This document shows positions 61,792 to 64,000 of a stretch of 64,000 nucleotides of DNA, piece by piece. The stretch's first letter is position 1, and each line of letters begins with the position of its first letter. A program made the position numbers and the translations under genes. The notes below the pieces were generated by a model. It saw nothing but the letters and a program-made list of their open reading frames with translations, had not been told where the DNA came from and did no database searches. The stretch lies in NCBI RefSeq assembly GCF_028736155.1, contig NZ_CP117879.1, positions 1,550,001-1,614,000 on the forward strand, written 5' to 3'. This DNA is from Flavobacterium sp. KACC 22763. GTDB lineage: Bacteria > Bacteroidota > Bacteroidia > Flavobacteriales > Flavobacteriaceae.

Positions 61792-63996
61792 TTAATTTCC
61801 AGACACTGCTGTGATTTCAAGCACAACACTTGATTCTACTTTTGAAGAAGAAACTCTCAAACCCACATTCATTAAATAATCTCCTGTAAAAGGTTCTCCA
61901 GATTCTTGTAGCGTTTGCTTTGCTTCAGGCATTAAGTTGATTTCTTCCACTTTATACTTTTTATTGGCATCTAAACCTTGAAAACGAACCAAATTATATT
62001 GCGGATCATAAAGCGGATGAAGTGTATACGAAAATAAAACGGCTTTGTCTTTTGATTCGTCAACATACATTAAAACGGCACGACTGTCTTCATAAGGAGA
62101 AACAATTCTATACATATCGCCATGCCAGATTACAGAACTTAATCTTTTATAGTTAGCTACTGCATCTTGAGTATATTTTAGTTCTTTTTCTTTCAGTTCT
62201 TTTACATTAATGTCAAAACCTAATTTTCCCATCATGGCAACATCTGTTTTGAATTTAATAGACTGATTTCCCCAAGATGTTACGTGATTGCAAATTGCAA
62301 AAGCTGGAAAAAACTGTGAATACCCCCACTGAATAAATACTCTGTTGTAAGGATCAGTATTGTCACTAGCCCAAAACTCTGTAAAATATTTTAAGAAAGC
62401 ATAATCTGTTCTTCCGCCACCGCCTGCACAAAGCATCATTGGCAAATGCGGATATTTAGTTTTAATTCTTTCTAAAACTTTATACAAACCTCTGGTGTAT
62501 TCAATAAACAAATGCGATTGCTGATTTTTTAAATACGTAGAATACGCGTTGGTCATCATACGATTACAATCCCATTTAAAGAATGCTACACCGCCATTTG
62601 TCTGCATAATATCGTCAACCGTTTTAAACACAAAATCCTGCACTTTAGGATTTGATAAATCTAAAACCAATTGCGTACGATAGTAGCTTTCTGCTCTATT
62701 TGGCAATTTTAAAACCCAGTCTGGATGTTTTTCATACAATTCGCTTTTCGGATTTACCATTTCTGGTTCAATCCAGATTCCGAATTTAACTCCTGTTTTT
62801 TCAGCCTGCTGCATTAGAAAACCTAAACCATTTGGTAGTTTTGTTTTCGTTGCTTGCCAATCTCCTAAACCAGATTTGTCTCCGCTTCTCGGATATTTAT
62901 TTCCAAACCATCCGTCGTCTAATAAAAACATATCAACACCCAATGTTTTAGAATCTTCAAACATTTCTGTTAATTTCTTTTCGTCGAAATTAAAAAAAGT
63001 AGTTTCCCAATTGTTCAATAAAGTCAAACGAGATTTATCCCCATCTTTTACGCCATAGTTTTTTGCCCAAGAATGCAAATTTCTACTTGCTTGTCCTTTT
63101 CCTTTGTTCGAAAAAGTATAAATAAAAGACGGCGTTGTAAATACTTCACCCGGCTGAAGACTATATTCTGAAGCAAACGGGTTAATTCCAGAACTGATTC
63201 TCAGTGATTTTTTATTATCCAATTCAAAAGTAAATTTAAAATTTCCCGACCAGGCAATAGTTCCTGCCACAAGCTCTCCAGTGTTCTCTTTTGCTTTGTC
63301 ATTCAATGCCAAAAAGAAGACTGGCGTCTGGTACATATTGGTTCTTACACCTAATTTAGAATCGATTACTTTGGCACCGCTCGTTAATTCGCTTTCCTGC
63401 ATTCTAACTTCTTTTGCCCAATCGCCATGAAATTGAGTCAACCAATATTTATCAGCATCAAAATGCAGCATAGACGAAGCATAGTTATACAACGTTACAG
63501 GTTTCTTCTCGCGATGCACAATCTCTGTCCATTGCTCAATAACATTTTCTTTGTAGAAAGACTTATAATGAAGCGTAACTTCTACAGGATAAACCGGATC
63601 TTTCATTTTTATGCTAGTTTCAGTCGTATTACCATCAATCTTTATGGTCTGATGACTTACATAAACCAGCTCCAAAGCAGGATTCCCATCATTATGCGTC
63701 ATCCTGATAGCCGATTCAAACAAATTATCTGTTCCGTAAGTTGGATATGCCTGATGTCTTAGATTAAGCAATGGATTTCCGTCGTTTATAACAAATGTTC
63801 TTTCAGTTTCTTTAGAAAGCGCATTATATGCTGAAGCTTCCAATTTTGTCCCTAAATAAGACTGGTAAAGCAATCCGTTTTTTGCTACTTTTAAGATCAA
63901 TGCCGTATTCTGGGTTTCTATAGCAATAGGATCATTTTGTGCATTAGTCTTCCAAAATAAAGTAGTCAGAACTAATAGGAATAGTACTTTTTTCAT
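61792..63996 (-). CDS. GH36 alpha-galactosidase
   Basis: The protein has 734 aa; the signal peptide (1-20, KTNAQ) starts 5 nt from the window edge, so upstream context is missing. N-terminal beta-supersandwich (about 25-320), then the TIM barrel with LLDDGWFG, the nucleophile Asp476 in FFKWDCNRM and the acid/base region WASDNTD (Asp545/Asp548), all as in GH36. C-terminal beta domain. It hydrolyses terminal alpha-galactosides. Its own terminator and a repeat-filled gap separate it from the sigma gene, so it may be regulated apart from the susCD unit. Confidence 0.93.
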   Translation of the reverse strand: MKKVLFLLVLTTLFWKTNAQNDPIAIETQNTALILKVAKNGLLYQSYLGTKLEASAYNALSKETERTFVINDGNPLLNLRHQAYPTYGTDNLFESAIRMTHNDGNPALELVYVSHQTIKIDGNTTETSIKMKDPVYPVEVTLHYKSFYKENVIEQWTEIVHREKKPVTLYNYASSMLHFDADKYWLTQFHGDWAKEVRMQESELTSGAKVIDSKLGVRTNMYQTPVFFLALNDKAKENTGELVAGTIAWSGNFKFTFELDNKKSLRISSGINPFASEYSLQPGEVFTTPSFIYTFSNKGKGQASRNLHSWAKNYGVKDGDKSRLTLLNNWETTFFNFDEKKLTEMFEDSKTLGVDMFLLDDGWFGNKYPRSGDKSGLGDWQATKTKLPNGLGFLMQQAEKTGVKFGIWIEPEMVNPKSELYEKHPDWVLKLPNRAESYYRTQLVLDLSNPKVQDFVFKTVDDIMQTNGGVAFFKWDCNRMMTNAYSTYLKNQQSHLFIEYTRGLYKVLERIKTKYPHLPMMLCAGGGGRTDYAFLKYFTEFWASDNTDPYNRVFIQWGYSQFFPAFAICNHVTSWGNQSIKFKTDVAMMGKLGFDINVKELKEKELKYTQDAVANYKRLSSVIWHGDMYRIVSPYEDSRAVLMYVDESKDKAVLFSYTLHPLYDPQYNLVRFQGLDANKKYKVEEINLMPEAKQTLQESGEPFTGDYLMNVGLRVSSSKVESSVVLEITAVSGN

Positions 63997-64000
63997 AAAA

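Overview
The window is AT-rich DNA from a Bacteroidota member, most likely a Flavobacterium. Two SusC/SusD pairs, a type IX secretion sorting domain, flavobacterial TAnnTTTG promoter elements, an ECF sigma/FecR pair and many short dispersed intergenic repeats all point that way. No rRNA, tRNA, CRISPR array or transposase was seen.

Layout. (1) 1-4.4 kb: the 3' part of a GH32-like glycosidase, a PPC/DUF296 protein, a Crp/Fnr regulator, a CPBP protease and small unknowns. (2) 4.5-9.9 kb: a tightly packed seven-gene operon (FAD oxidoreductase, methyltransferase, type III polyketide synthase, FabZ-like dehydratase, ketosynthase, acyl carrier protein, phosphopantetheinyl transferase), a hybrid type III PKS/carrier-protein pathway. 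(3) 10-14.6 kb: a polysaccharide deacetylase lipoprotein, a two-lobed aspartic protease-like protein, a membrane LuxR protein and an HExxH protein. (4) 14.6-19.5 kb: an MscS channel, an orphan acetolactate-synthase regulatory-subunit paralogue, a Zn alcohol dehydrogenase and an L,D-transpeptidase. The orphan subunit lies behind two tandem attenuators, each with an isoleucine-rich leader peptide and a terminator.

(5) 19.8-41.9 kb: what looks like a complete proline/hydroxyproline-rich protein (collagen- or gelatin-like) utilisation locus. It holds an S37 tripeptidyl peptidase, two M24 Xaa-Pro peptidases, a DPP IV-like S9 peptidase, a T9SS-secreted M43 metalloprotease and a SusCD pair. It also holds all four enzymes of the trans-4-hydroxy-L-proline to 2-oxoglutarate pathway and an AraC regulator. 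Three promoters of this locus carry a direct repeat of TATATTACC with 21-bp periodicity, placed exactly 35 bp from the -7 element in each. I propose this is the regulator's operator and that it unites the locus as one regulon.

(6) 42.2-64 kb: a galactoside polysaccharide utilisation locus with two GH35 enzymes, a GH2, a GH43-GH35 fusion, a SusCD pair whose SusC has an STN signalling domain, a FecR anti-sigma and ECF sigma factor, and a GH36 alpha-galactosidase at the right edge. An 832-bp gap between the sigma and GH36 genes holds a tandem duplication built on a dispersed palindromic repeat.

Functions are assigned from motifs read by eye. No database search was possible, so substrate assignments (collagen, galactan) are inference.
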